From contig NZ_CP036426.1 of the NCBI RefSeq assembly GCF_007752535.1, forward strand, positions 8,308,001-8,372,000: DNA of 64,000 nt. The letters are read 5' to 3'. The notes beneath the pieces were generated by a model. The model was not told the DNA's origin, did not search any database, and worked only from the letters and a program-made list of their open reading frames with translations. Position numbers and translations under genes: made by a program. The DNA comes from Tautonia plasticadhaerens (GTDB taxonomy: Bacteria > Planctomycetota > Planctomycetia > Isosphaerales > Isosphaeraceae). Below are positions 28,696-38,049 of this stretch, one piece after another. Positions within the stretch are counted from its first letter, which is position 1; each line of letters begins with the position of its first letter.

Positions 28696-30090
28696 ATGCC
28701 CCGACCCGCCCCGCCCCGCCCCGGCCTCGTCGACCGCCGCCGCTTCCTCGAGGCCTCGGGCCTCGCCCTGGCCGCCTCCCTCGCCGGCTCCGGCCCGAGG
28801 GCCTGGGCGGCCTCCCGGGCCCGGGGGGCCGACTTCCGCGTCGAGAAGGTCGACCGGACCGCCGTCCGCCTCCCCTTCCGGGAGACCCCCGGCCGGGCCA
28901 TGGCCCGGGAGATCCCGCACTGGGACCTCTTCGAGGTCGTCGAGGTCACGCTCGGCTCCGGCCACGTCGGCTTCGGCGAGACGATGCTCTACTACACCTG
29001 GGGCGTCACCGGGGACGACGACGTGGCCCGGGCCCTGGGCAAAAACGCCGCCTCGCTGATGTGGGACGACTCGCTCGGCTCCGGCCTCCAGCAGGCCCTC
29101 TTCGACGCCGTCTCCCGAGGCCTGGACGTCCCCCTGCACCGGCTGCTCGGCGAGCAGGCCCACGACACCACCCCGCTCTCCTGGTGGAACATCGACATCC
29201 CCCCCGCCGACTGGGTGAGCGAGTGCCAGGAGGCCCACGCCCGGGGCTACCGCGCCATGAAGACCAAGGGCCGCCCCTGGTTCGACATCTGGGCCTGCGC
29301 CGACGCCGTCCGGGACGCCATCCCGGAGGACTTCAAGATCGGCGTCGACTTCAACGACACCCTGCTCACCGCCGAGCGGGGCCTGCCGATCCTCAAGGAG
29401 CTGGAGCAGACCCCGCAAATCGGCATCTTCGAGACCCCCATCCCCCAGCGAGACGTCGAGGGGAACGTCCGGATCCGCAACGAGGTCGAGACGCCGATCG
29501 CCCTGCACTACGGCACCCCCAGGCCCGCCGTGGTCATCAAGCGGGACGCCTGCGACGGCTTCGTCGTCGGCGGAGGCGCCAGCCGATTGATGGACACCGG
29601 CGCCGTCGCCGCGACGGCCGACCTGCCCTTCTGGCTCCAGCTGGTCGGCTCCGACATCACCGCCGCCTGGTCCCTGCACTGCGGGGCCGTGCTCAGCCAC
29701 GCCACCTGGCCGGCGGTGAACTGCCACCAGCTCTACGACGCCCCGCTGCTGAAGGCGCCGATCGTCGTGACCGAAGGTTATGCCCCCATCCCGACCGGCC
29801 CCGGCCTGGGCTTCGAGCTGGACCGGGATGCCCTGGAGAAATACCGGGTCGAGACGCCGACCGAGCGGCCCGACCCGCCTCGGCTGATCGAGACCTCCTG
29901 GCCCGACGGCCGCCGGATGTACACGGCCAACACCGGCCGGGTCAACTTCATGCTCACCGCCGCCAACGACGGCCGGACCCCCTACTTCGAGCGCGGCGTC
30001 GACTCCCGACTCCTCCCCGACGACGGCTCCGACGCCTGGCGGGCACGGTACGACCGCGCCCGCCGCGACGGCCCCTTCATCGAGCGCTGA
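28696..30090 (+). CDS. Exported mandelate racemase/muconate-lactonizing enzyme family protein (enolase C-terminal-like)
   Basis: 464 residues from ATG 28696. The N-terminus has a twin-arginine signal (DRRRFLEASGLALAASLAG), so it is probably exported folded by Tat. An MR/MLE N-terminal cap (residues about 45-160) is followed by the TIM barrel. Visible active-site-type positions are the KxK motif in YRAMKTKGRPW, the metal-ligand Asp in IGVDFNDTL, Glu in IFETPIPQ and the strand VVIKRDACDGF. The substrate is probably an acid sugar, by family knowledge only. Downstream, a 77-residue membrane protein and a Tat-type TIM-barrel isomerase follow on the same strand, which hints at shared carbohydrate use. 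Confidence 0.88.
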   Translation: MPRPAPPRPGLVDRRRFLEASGLALAASLAGSGPRAWAASRARGADFRVEKVDRTAVRLPFRETPGRAMAREIPHWDLFEVVEVTLGSGHVGFGETMLYYTWGVTGDDDVARALGKNAASLMWDDSLGSGLQQALFDAVSRGLDVPLHRLLGEQAHDTTPLSWWNIDIPPADWVSECQEAHARGYRAMKTKGRPWFDIWACADAVRDAIPEDFKIGVDFNDTLLTAERGLPILKELEQTPQIGIFETPIPQRDVEGNVRIRNEVETPIALHYGTPRPAVVIKRDACDGFVVGGGASRLMDTGAVAATADLPFWLQLVGSDITAAWSLHCGAVLSHATWPAVNCHQLYDAPLLKAPIVVTEGYAPIPTGPGLGFELDRDALEKYRVETPTERPDPPRLIETSWPDGRRMYTANTGRVNFMLTAANDGRTPYFERGVDSRLLPDDGSDAWRARYDRARRDGPFIER

Positions 30091-30194
30091 GCCGGGCCGA
30101 TCGCCCCCCTCCCGGTCCCCGACCTAGGCTCCTCCCGGGCGACTCCCGGCGGCGAAGGGGCCGGGGGCCGGCCCCGGTCGGACAGGAGGGGGCG

Positions 30195-30428
30195 ATGTTC
30201 TCGACGGACGACCTCGGCACCATGTTCTCCCCGGCCAAACTGATCGGCCAGCTCCTCTTCGGCACGATCGGCCTGGTCGCCTTCCGCTACGGCAAGAGCC
30301 AGATGACCTGGAGGCCCGTCTTCTGGGGCCTCGGGCTGATGGCCTTCCCCTACGCCGTCGCCACCACGACGCAGCTCTACCTCGTCGGCGCCGCGCTGAC
30401 GGCCGGCCTCTGGTTCTTCCGGGAGTGA
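30195..30428 (+). CDS. Small membrane protein, 77 aa
   Basis: ATG 30195 has AGGAGG 8 nt upstream. The protein has a short polar start (MFSTDDLGTMFSPAK) and about three hydrophobic segments (LIGQLLFGTIGLVAF, VFWGLGLMAFPYAVATTT and LYLVGAALTAGLWFF). Clean GC3 and the strong ribosome site argue for a real gene. I do not recognise a function. It sits between two exported carbohydrate-type enzymes. Confidence 0.75.
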   Translation: MFSTDDLGTMFSPAKLIGQLLFGTIGLVAFRYGKSQMTWRPVFWGLGLMAFPYAVATTTQLYLVGAALTAGLWFFRE

Positions 30429-30555
30429 TCCGGCCCGGCCGGTGGTGCGGTCGGCCCCGGGATCGGGGGGAGGAGCCCCCTGCCAACCTGGGCGGGATCT
30501 CGGCATCATGGGGCCGGTCCACCCGAGCCCCCCGACGACCCCGGAGGATCGCACC

Positions 30556-31527
30556 ATGAACCCGAACGGCACCACCCGCAGGGGATTCCTCAACCACGCC
30601 GGCCTGGCCGGGGCGCTCGGCCTCGCCGGCCCCCTCGCCCCCCGATCCGCCCTCGCCGACGACCCCGCCCCGGCCCCCGCGCAGTCCGGCCGACGCCACC
30701 CCATCGGCGTCTCCACCTATTCCTTCTGGCAGTTCCGGGGGGAGCGCCTCGGCATCCCCGAGTGCATCGACCGGGCCGCGGCGATGGGCTTCGACGGCGT
30801 CGAGCTCCTGCTGGTCCAGATGCGGGACACCTCGAACCCCGCCCTGCAGGACATCAAGCGCCGGGCCCACTCCCTCGGCCTGGCCCTGATGGGCTTCTCG
30901 ACCCACCAGGGGTTCGTCACCCCCGATGCCGACCGCCGCCGCTCCGAGGTGGAGAAGACCCTCGGGCAGATCGAGCTGGCCTACCGCCTGGGCATCCCCA
31001 CCATGCGGATCAACACCGGCCGGTGGGGTACCAGCGGCAACTTCGACGAGCTGATGGCCAACAAGGGGATCGAGCCCCCCCTGCCCGGCCACACCGAGGA
31101 CGAGGCCTTCGACTGGGTCATCGGCTCGATTGAACAACTCCTGCCGAAGGCCGCCGAGTGCGGCGTCGTCCTCGGCCTGGAGAACCACTGGGGCCTCGGC
31201 CGCACCGCCGAGGGCGTGCTCCGGATCGTCGAGGCGATCGACTCCCCCTGGCTGCAGATGACCCTGGACACCGGCAACTTCCTCGAAGACTCCTACCCCC
31301 AGATGGAGGCGATGGCCTCCAGCGACGTCCCCATTACCCTCGTCCAGGCCAAGACCTACTTCGGCGGCGGCCGCTGGTACGAGCTGGACCTCGACTACTC
31401 CCGGATCGCCGCCATCCTCCGGGACTCCGGCTACCGGGGCTGGATCTCCCTCGAATTCGAGGGCAACGACGACGCCGAGCAGGCCGTCCCCCGCAGCCTC
31501 GAACTGCTCCGAGAACACTTCTCCTGA
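30556..31527 (+). CDS. Exported sugar phosphate isomerase/epimerase-like TIM-barrel protein
   Basis: 323 residues from ATG 30556 with GGAGG upstream. A Tat-like signal (TRRGFLNHAGLAGALGLAG) leads into an AP-endonuclease-2-type xylose-isomerase barrel: IGVSTYSFWQFRGERLGIPE, FDGVELLLVQM, GLENHWGLGR (metal Glu), MTLDTGNFLEDSYP (metal Asp) and WISLEFEGNDDAEQAVPRS (last metal Glu). These features match planctomycete sugar isomerase/epimerase-family proteins. It probably acts on a free or oxidised sugar outside the cytoplasm; the exact substrate is unknown. Confidence 0.9.
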   Translation: MNPNGTTRRGFLNHAGLAGALGLAGPLAPRSALADDPAPAPAQSGRRHPIGVSTYSFWQFRGERLGIPECIDRAAAMGFDGVELLLVQMRDTSNPALQDIKRRAHSLGLALMGFSTHQGFVTPDADRRRSEVEKTLGQIELAYRLGIPTMRINTGRWGTSGNFDELMANKGIEPPLPGHTEDEAFDWVIGSIEQLLPKAAECGVVLGLENHWGLGRTAEGVLRIVEAIDSPWLQMTLDTGNFLEDSYPQMEAMASSDVPITLVQAKTYFGGGRWYELDLDYSRIAAILRDSGYRGWISLEFEGNDDAEQAVPRSLELLREHFS

Positions 31528-31536
31528 TGGCATGGC

Positions 31537-31614
31537 GGCGGGTGGCCGGGGCTGCCCCGGTGTGAAGGGGCCTGCGATTCCGGGGCCCGCTCCGCGTTGC
31601 CCCGGCCACCCGCC
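31537..31614. repeat. REP-like palindrome A
   Basis: A 16-bp arm GGCGGGTGGCCGGGGC (31537-31552) pairs perfectly with 31599-31614. Its segment 31582-31609 is the exact reverse complement of 31939-31966 in palindrome B. It starts 9 bp past the isomerase stop. Confidence 0.75.
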
Positions 31615-31629
31615 GAGATGAGGTGCGAG

Positions 31630-31857
31630 ATGCCCGAACCCAAATTATCGATCCGTGAGGCGTACCTCGCGATGTATGCCTATCTCGAAGGGCTGTACGC
31701 CGAGACCAAGGCCGATTATCTGGGGGGATTGCTCGGCGGGATGAGTTTGCTGGAAGACGAACTCTCTGCTGACCCGGCTGCCTGGCAGCGGTGGATCGAA
31801 GCCGTCGAGAAGGTCCGACGGGGCAACGTAAGAGCCGAGTTGGGGCTGTCCGATTGA
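31630..31857 (+). CDS. Small hypothetical protein flanked by two palindromes, 75 aa
   Basis: ATG 31630 begins MPEPKLSIREAYLAMYAYLE; a possible earlier ATG is at 31618. The protein is soluble and helical with YAETKADYLGGLLGGMSLLE in the middle and a basic C-terminal helix (IEAVEKVRRGNVRAEL). Codon use is less GC3-biased than that of its neighbours. The look (short, helical, accessory) is that of orphan toxin/antitoxin-associated or immunity-like small proteins, but there is no decisive motif. Palindromes A and B enclose it. Confidence 0.65.
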   Translation: MPEPKLSIREAYLAMYAYLEGLYAETKADYLGGLLGGMSLLEDELSADPAAWQRWIEAVEKVRRGNVRAELGLSD

Positions 31858-32740
31858 CTCCAGACCGCCGTCAGTGCCGGCGGAGGCCATGTCGATTTCG
31901 TCTGCCCGATGAGAACCAGCCCCAAGGCCGCCCCTCGTGTGGCCGGGGCAACGCGGAGCGGGCCCCGGTAAGCAGGGCCCCGCGACCCGGGGCATGCTCC
32001 GCGTCGCCCCGGCCTCACGATCGATGATGACATCGCCGGGCCGAATGTGACTGCCGCCGGCCCGGATCACGATAATTATGGGTAGGACCCCGCTCCTCCG
32101 GGGCGTCCCTCGACCCTCCTCGCTCCTTGAAAATTCGGGCGGCAGGCAGGGCCATCGTCCGGGGACCTCGCCGGGCCGGATGGCGGCCGAGGCGACCGTG
32201 GACATGGAAAACCCTCGGCGCGAAACGAAGCCAAACTCGGGTGCGCATTCTACGGACCGAACCCATTTGAAATCCGAAATCACCGATCACGAATTGAGAT
32301 ACGACAATTGACTTGAGCGCACCGAGCCCCGTCCGACCGGCGTTCCGCCCGGCCGTCGGCCCCGGAATCGGCCGGGTGGGCGAGGGCAAGCGGAGGCGGC
32401 AAGGGACGAGGCAGGCTCGGCGAGGGATCGGGCAGGGCAGTCCGGACAGAATCGACGGAACGAACCCATTCAATCCGCGAAGATCGTTTCCGGGACACGA
32501 GTTGTGGATTTCATGCCTGGCGCACCGGGCCAACCCCGACTCAATTCATCCCGGAGTCGTCCGGAATGGCGGGAGACTTGGAGAGGCGGGGGGATCAGGC
32601 TAGGTGTCGTAGACTGAGGGGAAGCGGGCCTAGCGCGGAAGGGTTGCCTGGGGGGACTTCGTCGGGGAAAGTGGTAGGGAGCCCTCAGGGTTGCGACGAG
32701 ACGAGACGAGCCGGGACCGGGCCGGGGAGGACTCGCCGAG
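31858..32740. other. 883-bp gene-free region
   Basis: It contains palindrome B and, at 32225-32320, a clearly AT-richer patch. Two similar short stretches (ACGGACCGAACCCATTT near 32251 and ACGGAACGAACCCATTCA near 32456) repeat there. No frame on either strand looks coding. The sulfatase promoter should lie near its end. Confidence 0.5.
31935..32020. repeat. REP-like palindrome B
   Basis: Arms TCGTG-T-GGCCGGGGC and its near-complement (ending 32020) continue inward with ACGCGGAGC pairing with GCTCCGCGT, so the whole 86 bp can fold as one long hairpin with two mismatches. It shares a 28-bp inverted match with palindrome A. Confidence 0.75.
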
Positions 32741-34201
32741 ATGATCCGATCGATCGCCGTGGTGCTGGGCGTGCTGGGGGCATCAACGGCCCGGGCCGGG
32801 GACTTGCCGGAGCGGCCGAACGTCATCCTCTGCATGGCGGACGACCAGGGGTTCGGGGACGTCGGCTACTACGGCAACCCGACCCCGAAGACGCCGAACC
32901 TCGACGCGATGGCCGCGTCGGGGCTGAGGCTCGACCGATTCCACGCGGCGGCCCCGGTCTGCTCCCCCACCCGGGGGAGCGTCCTGACGGGCCGGCATCC
33001 CAACCGCTTCGGCTGCTTCTCCTGGGGCTATGAGCTGAGGCCCGAGGAGGTGACGGTGGCCGAGGCCCTCCGATCGGCCGGGTACGCCACCGGGCACTTC
33101 GGCAAGTGGCACCTGGGGTCGGTCCGGGAAGGCGGGGCGAACAACCCGGGGGCCTCGGGGTTCGAGACCTGGCTCTCGACGCCGAACTTCTACGACAACG
33201 ACCCGATCCTCAGCCGGGAGGGGACGGCGGTCCCGGTCGAGGGGGAGGGCTCGATGGTGGCCGTCGACGCGGCGATCGAGTTCATCGACGGGGCGGTCGA
33301 GGAGGATCGGCCCTTCCTGGCGGTCATCTGGTTCGGCTCGCCCCACAACCCCCACCAGGCGACCGAGGAGACGAGGGAGCCCTACGGCGACCTCTCCCCC
33401 CGGCTCCGGCACTACTACGGCGAGGTGACGGGCATCGACCGGGCGATGGGGAGGCTCCGGGAGGCCCTCCGGGATCGGGGGATCGCCGAGGACACGGTCG
33501 TCTGGTATACCAGCGACAACGGCCCCCAGGGGGGCTCCGGCGGGCTCGGCTCGGCCGGGGGGCTGAAGGGGAGGAAGGGGACCGTCTACGAGGGGGGCCT
33601 CCGGGTCCCGACCCTCATCGAATGGCCGGCGGCGATCCCCGAGCCCCGGGCCAGCGCCGTGACCGGCGGCACCGTCGACATCCTGCCGACGGTCCTGGAG
33701 CTGGCCGGCGTCGAGTACCCGGAGCCGGGCCGTCCCCTCGACGGCATCAGCCTGGTCCCGTTGATCGAGGGGACGATGACCGAACGGCCGAAGCCGATGG
33801 GGTTCTGGGACTACCCCGCCCCGGGGCGCCGGACCCCCAGCGCCGAGATCATGGCGGCCCTGCTCGGGGCCCAGCGGTCGGGGAAGGCCCCGCCCCGGGA
33901 ACTCCCCCCCGAGCCGACGGGGCCGGCTTCGAGACTGATCGAGGCCTTCGAGGCCGGCGAGGAGCTGCCCGGCCACTCGGCCTGGATCGACGGCCGGTAC
34001 AAGCTCCACCGCATCCCCGGGAAGGGCGGCGAGGTCTCCTTCGAGCTGTACGACCTGGAGGCCGACCCCGGCGAGGTGGTCGACCTGGCCGACTCGCAGC
34101 CGGATCGGGTCGCCGAGCTGGCCGAGGCGCTGGTCGACTGGCAGGGCTCGGTCGCCCGGAGCCTCCGGGGGGACGACGACCGGGAGGCCCCCGACCGATG
34201 A
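32741..34201 (+). CDS. Secreted arylsulfatase-family sulfatase
   Basis: 486 residues with a signal peptide (MIRSIAVVLGVLGASTARA). The sulfatase core is present: RPNVILCMADDQGFGDVG (metal Asp pair), the formylglycine motif CSPTRG with Cys74, the GHFGKWHLG lysine/histidine site, and the C-terminal FELYDLEADPGEVVDLA segment. It would hydrolyse a sulfate ester, probably from an algal polysaccharide; the substrate is inference. ATG 32741 has GGGGAGGA 9 nt before it. The motif needs an FGE enzyme to mature; an FGE-fold protein is cut at the right edge but looks like a different subfamily. Confidence 0.95.
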   Translation: MIRSIAVVLGVLGASTARAGDLPERPNVILCMADDQGFGDVGYYGNPTPKTPNLDAMAASGLRLDRFHAAAPVCSPTRGSVLTGRHPNRFGCFSWGYELRPEEVTVAEALRSAGYATGHFGKWHLGSVREGGANNPGASGFETWLSTPNFYDNDPILSREGTAVPVEGEGSMVAVDAAIEFIDGAVEEDRPFLAVIWFGSPHNPHQATEETREPYGDLSPRLRHYYGEVTGIDRAMGRLREALRDRGIAEDTVVWYTSDNGPQGGSGGLGSAGGLKGRKGTVYEGGLRVPTLIEWPAAIPEPRASAVTGGTVDILPTVLELAGVEYPEPGRPLDGISLVPLIEGTMTERPKPMGFWDYPAPGRRTPSAEIMAALLGAQRSGKAPPRELPPEPTGPASRLIEAFEAGEELPGHSAWIDGRYKLHRIPGKGGEVSFELYDLEADPGEVVDLADSQPDRVAELAEALVDWQGSVARSLRGDDDREAPDR

Positions 34202-34331
34202 CCGCGATCCCATCGGGCGGAACCTGGCGTTTCCGCGAGAAATCCCCCATGGTTCCCCGGGATCGCGGGCCCATCCGGCCGACGGCCCGCGAGTTGCTTC
34301 GACCCGGGGCCAGGACCCGGCAGGAGCGCCG

Positions 34332-35414
34332 ATGATCGGCCCCGATCGCCGGCCCCTTCTCGGGAGACACCGCCGAATCCCCACCTCGACCCCGGCCCTG
34401 ACCTCGACCTCGACCCCGGCCGGACCGGCCCCCGACCCGGGGCGGCCGGGGGCCACCGACCGCATCGAGAGCTTCCCCGACATGCTCGACACGTCCGACA
34501 GGTCCCACCGAACCCTGGTCCCGACGGGCTGGACGAGGGTCGTCCTGCTCTGCCTGGCGCCGGTCGCCCTGGCGATGGCGGCCCGTTGGATGGTCTCGGC
34601 GCCGCTGGACGCCGCCGGGGCCCCGTCGCCGTCGAGGTCGGCCTCCGGCGCGGAGGTCGGGGCATCCCCGAGGCCCCTGCGGGGGGCGTCGGTCTCCTGG
34701 CCCGAGGGCCGGCTCGAGGGCCGGGCGGCCAAGCGGGCCCTGCACCGGGCCCTGCTCGGGCTGGTGGGCCGGCTGGAGGCGATCCCCGGCTACGAGGCGG
34801 TCGTCCGCCGTCGGGAGCGAATCGGCGGCCGATGGCTGCCCGAGCAGACCCTCCGGCTGAAGGTCCGGCACGCCCCGGCGTCGGTCTACCTGAGGGACAT
34901 CGGCGTCGAGGAGGGCTGCGAGATCATCCACGTCGAGGGCCAGCGGGGAGGGCGCCTCGTCTCCCACCCCGGCGGCGGGCTGATCGGCCTGCTCGTCCCC
35001 CCGGTGGAGCTGAGCCCGACCTCCCCGCTGGCGATGACCCAGAGCCGGTTCCCGATCACCGAGGCCGGCGTCCTCCCCCTCGCCCGCCTCCTGCTGGCCG
35101 AGGCCCGGCGCGACCTCGACGCCCCGGGGGCGTCGGTGGTGCTCGACCGGGTCGAGGGGGACGATGGCCGGCCCCGGCTCCGGTCCGTCCGACGCCTCGA
35201 CGCCCGGGACGACGGCCGCCCCTTCGCCCGGATCGAGGTGCAGTACGACCCCGAGACCCTCATCCCCCTCTCCTTCCGCTTCCACGACTGGCCCGAGTCC
35301 CCCGGCGAGGAGCCTCCCCTGGCCGGCCGATACGCCATCGAGTCGTTCGACCCCGGCGCCGTCCCCGGCGACCTCGACTTCGACCCCACCAACCCCGAGT
35401 ACGGCTTCCTCTGA
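34332..35414 (+). CDS. DUF1571 domain protein, membrane-anchored
   Basis: 360 residues from ATG 34332, which has CAGGAG upstream; an alternative ATG lies at 34482. A hydrophobic segment (VVLLCLAPVALAMAARWMV) anchors it. The C-terminal domain of about 230 residues fits DUF1571: AIPGYEAVVRRRERIGGRW, LKVRHAPASVYLRDIG and ARIEVQYDPETLIPLSFRFH. The fold resembles LolA-type lipid carriers, so a role in envelope lipid or lipoprotein handling is possible, but this is inference. Confidence 0.85.
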   Translation: MIGPDRRPLLGRHRRIPTSTPALTSTSTPAGPAPDPGRPGATDRIESFPDMLDTSDRSHRTLVPTGWTRVVLLCLAPVALAMAARWMVSAPLDAAGAPSPSRSASGAEVGASPRPLRGASVSWPEGRLEGRAAKRALHRALLGLVGRLEAIPGYEAVVRRRERIGGRWLPEQTLRLKVRHAPASVYLRDIGVEEGCEIIHVEGQRGGRLVSHPGGGLIGLLVPPVELSPTSPLAMTQSRFPITEAGVLPLARLLLAEARRDLDAPGASVVLDRVEGDDGRPRLRSVRRLDARDDGRPFARIEVQYDPETLIPLSFRFHDWPESPGEEPPLAGRYAIESFDPGAVPGDLDFDPTNPEYGFL

Positions 35415-35558
35415 CCTCGACCCGACCCGAAGACCCGACGCTTGACCCGGGCGACGCCGCCCGGGAAGATCGAGGACCCTCTCCCCCGCCACGGACGGCG
35501 CCGACCCGAGCGATCGATCCACGCCCATCCCGGACCACGCACCAGCGAGTCGACGACG

Positions 35559-37985
35559 ATGCGCAGCCCGACCCCGACCCGCCGGCCGCTCGCCCCGGCG
35601 GCCGCGCTCCCCCTGCTCGGACTCCTGCTGATCTGCCCGGGCGCCGCCGTCGGGCAGATCAAGAACGAGAAGTACGCCCAGGAGGACAAGTTCCGCCAGC
35701 TCGAGGAGATCCTCCCCACCCCCAACGAGGCCCGGACCGCCTCCGGGGCCCCCGGCCGGGGCTACTGGCAGCAGCGGGCCGACCACGTCATCGACGTGGA
35801 GCTGGACGACGAGGGGCGGCGGATCGTCGGCCGGGAGACGATCACCTACACCAACGCCTCCCCCGACCCGCTGGGCTACCTCTGGCTGCAGCTCGACCCG
35901 AACCACTTCCGTCCCGACTCCGACGCGGTGACCACCGCGACCGCCCCCCCCCTCGGCGACCGCGTCTCCTTCGGCGCCCTGGAACGCCTGCTCGCCCGCC
36001 GGAGCTTCGACGGCGGCGTGACCATCCGCTCGGTCGAGGCCTCCTCCGGCGAGCCGATCGACTACACGATCAACAAGACGATGATGCGGGTCGACCTGCC
36101 CAACCCGCTGCGGACCGGCGAGCAGTTCGTCTTCAACGTCGCCTGGGACTACGCCATCAACGACTCCGACCTCGTCGGCGGCCGGACCGGCTTCGAGTTC
36201 TTCGAGGAGGACGGCAACTGCATCTACGAGATCGCCCAGTGGTTCCCCCGGATGGCCTCCTACACCGACGTCAACGGCTGGCAGCACAAGCAGTTCCTCG
36301 GCGCCGGCGAGTTCACCCTGGAGTTCGGCGACTACCTCGTCCGGATCACCGTCCCGGACGACCACGTCGTCTCCGCCACCGGGGTGCTGGTGAACCCCGA
36401 GGACGTGCTCAAGCCCGAATGGGTGGATCGCCTGGAGGAGGCGAAGACCGCCGAGGACCCCGTCTTCATCGTCACCCCCGAGGAGGCGAAGCAGAACGAG
36501 AAGTCCAGGCCCTCCGGCAAGAAGACCTGGATCTTCCGGGCCGAAAACGTCCGGGACTTCGCCTTCGCCTCCTCCCGCAAGTTCATCTGGGACGCCCAGG
36601 GGCACGACGTGGGCGACAACCGAGTCATGGCCATGTCCTTCTACCCGAACGAGGGCGAGCCGCTCTGGAGCAAGTACTCGACCGCGGCGATCATCCACAC
36701 CCTGGACGTCTACTCGCGCTACACGTTCGAGTACCCGTACCCGGTGGCCCAGTCGATCAACGGGCCGGTCGGCGGGATGGAATACCCGATGATCTGCTTC
36801 AACGGCCCGAGGCCGGAGGAGGACGGCACCTACTCCGAGCGGACGAAGTACGGCCTGATCTCGGTGATCATCCACGAGGTCGGCCACAACTACTTCCCGA
36901 TGATCGTCAACAGCGACGAGCGCCAGTGGACCTGGATGGACGAGGGGATCAACACCTTCCTCCAGGTCCTCGCCGAGGCGGAGTGGGAGGAGGACTACCC
37001 CTCCCGCCGGGGGGAGCCCCAGGACATCGTCTCCTACATGAGGAGCACCCAGCAGGTGCCGATCATGACCAACAGCGAGACGATCCTCCAGTTCGGCGCC
37101 AACGCCTACGCCAAGCCGGCCACCGCGCTGAACATCCTCCGCGAGAGCATCCTCGGCCGGGAGCTGTTCGACTACGCCTTCAAGGAGTACGCCCGGCGCT
37201 GGAAGTTCAAGCGGCCGATGCCCGCCGACCTCTTCCGGACCCTGGAGGACGCCTCCGGCACCGACCTCGACTGGTTCTGGAGGGGCTGGTTCTACACGAC
37301 GGATCATGTTGACGTCGCGATCGATGACGTGAAGCTCTTCACGATCGACGCCGCCGACCCCGAGGTCAAGAAGGCCCTCGATCGCGAGGAGCGGGACGAG
37401 GAGCCGACCACCCTCTCCCGGGCCCGCAACAAGGACCTGCCCAAGTTCGTCGACCGGAAGCCCGAGCTGAAGGACTTCTACAACGAGTACGACGAGCTCG
37501 ACGTGACCGAGTCCGACCGGGAGGCCTTCGAGCGGTTCCTCAAGAACCTCTCCGACGAGGAGAAGGAGCTGCTCGCCACCAGGGCCTACTTCTACGTCGT
37601 CGACCTCGTCAACGTCGGCGGCCTGGTGATGCCGGTCATCCTCGAACTCGGATTCGAGGACGGCACCACCGAGGAGGTCCGCATCCCGGCCGAGATCTGG
37701 CGGCAGGACGCCGAGAAGGTCTCCAAGCTGCTGCTCACCGAGAAGGAGGTCGCCTCGATCACCCTCGACCCGCACCTGGAGACCGCCGACATCGACCTGG
37801 AGAACAACCACTGGCCCCCCCGGGCCGTCCCCACCCGCTTCGAGCTCTACAAGTCCGAGGGCCGCGGCGGCGGCAACCCCATGCGGGCCGCCCGGGAGGT
37901 CGAGGAGGAGAAGGAGGACGGGGACGACAAGACGGACAAGGACGCCGAAGAGCCGGAGGGCGGCGAGGATCCCGGCCGGGATTGA
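35559..37985 (+). CDS. Secreted M1-family metallopeptidase
   Basis: 808 residues from ATG 35559, chosen because a signal peptide begins there (LPLLGLLLICPGAAVGQ). The gluzincin motif HEVGH is at residues 439-443 with the third zinc ligand Glu462 in WMDEG. GGMEYP, about 30 residues before, replaces the GAMEN exopeptidase motif. A long C-terminal region ends in a very acidic Glu/Asp/Lys tail. It probably trims peptides outside the cytoplasm. A strong stem-loop follows the stop codon. Confidence 0.93.
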   Translation: MRSPTPTRRPLAPAAALPLLGLLLICPGAAVGQIKNEKYAQEDKFRQLEEILPTPNEARTASGAPGRGYWQQRADHVIDVELDDEGRRIVGRETITYTNASPDPLGYLWLQLDPNHFRPDSDAVTTATAPPLGDRVSFGALERLLARRSFDGGVTIRSVEASSGEPIDYTINKTMMRVDLPNPLRTGEQFVFNVAWDYAINDSDLVGGRTGFEFFEEDGNCIYEIAQWFPRMASYTDVNGWQHKQFLGAGEFTLEFGDYLVRITVPDDHVVSATGVLVNPEDVLKPEWVDRLEEAKTAEDPVFIVTPEEAKQNEKSRPSGKKTWIFRAENVRDFAFASSRKFIWDAQGHDVGDNRVMAMSFYPNEGEPLWSKYSTAAIIHTLDVYSRYTFEYPYPVAQSINGPVGGMEYPMICFNGPRPEEDGTYSERTKYGLISVIIHEVGHNYFPMIVNSDERQWTWMDEGINTFLQVLAEAEWEEDYPSRRGEPQDIVSYMRSTQQVPIMTNSETILQFGANAYAKPATALNILRESILGRELFDYAFKEYARRWKFKRPMPADLFRTLEDASGTDLDWFWRGWFYTTDHVDVAIDDVKLFTIDAADPEVKKALDREERDEEPTTLSRARNKDLPKFVDRKPELKDFYNEYDELDVTESDREAFERFLKNLSDEEKELLATRAYFYVVDLVNVGGLVMPVILELGFEDGTTEEVRIPAEIWRQDAEKVSKLLLTEKEVASITLDPHLETADIDLENNHWPPRAVPTRFELYKSEGRGGGNPMRAAREVEEEKEDGDDKTDKDAEEPEGGEDPGRD

Positions 37986-37992
37986 TCCGGGA

Positions 37993-38021
37993 GGCGGCGC
38001 GGGCGCCTCGCCCGCGCCGCC
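37993..38021 (+). terminator. Strong GC stem-loop after the M1 peptidase gene
   Basis: A 13-bp perfect stem (GGCGGCGCGGGCG and complement) with a 3-nt loop starts 8 bp after the stop codon. There is no T tract, so it is either a Rho-type or non-canonical terminator, or a mRNA-stabilising hairpin. Confidence 0.5.
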
Positions 38022-38023
38022 GA

Positions 38024-38049
38024 CCGTCCGTCCGTCCGTCCGTCCGTCC
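38024..38049. repeat. CCGT tetranucleotide repeat, about 6.5 units
   Basis: Six tandem CCGT units and a partial one fill 26 bp, ending 31 bp before the ion channel start codon. Such repeats change length by slippage. Confidence 0.8.
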
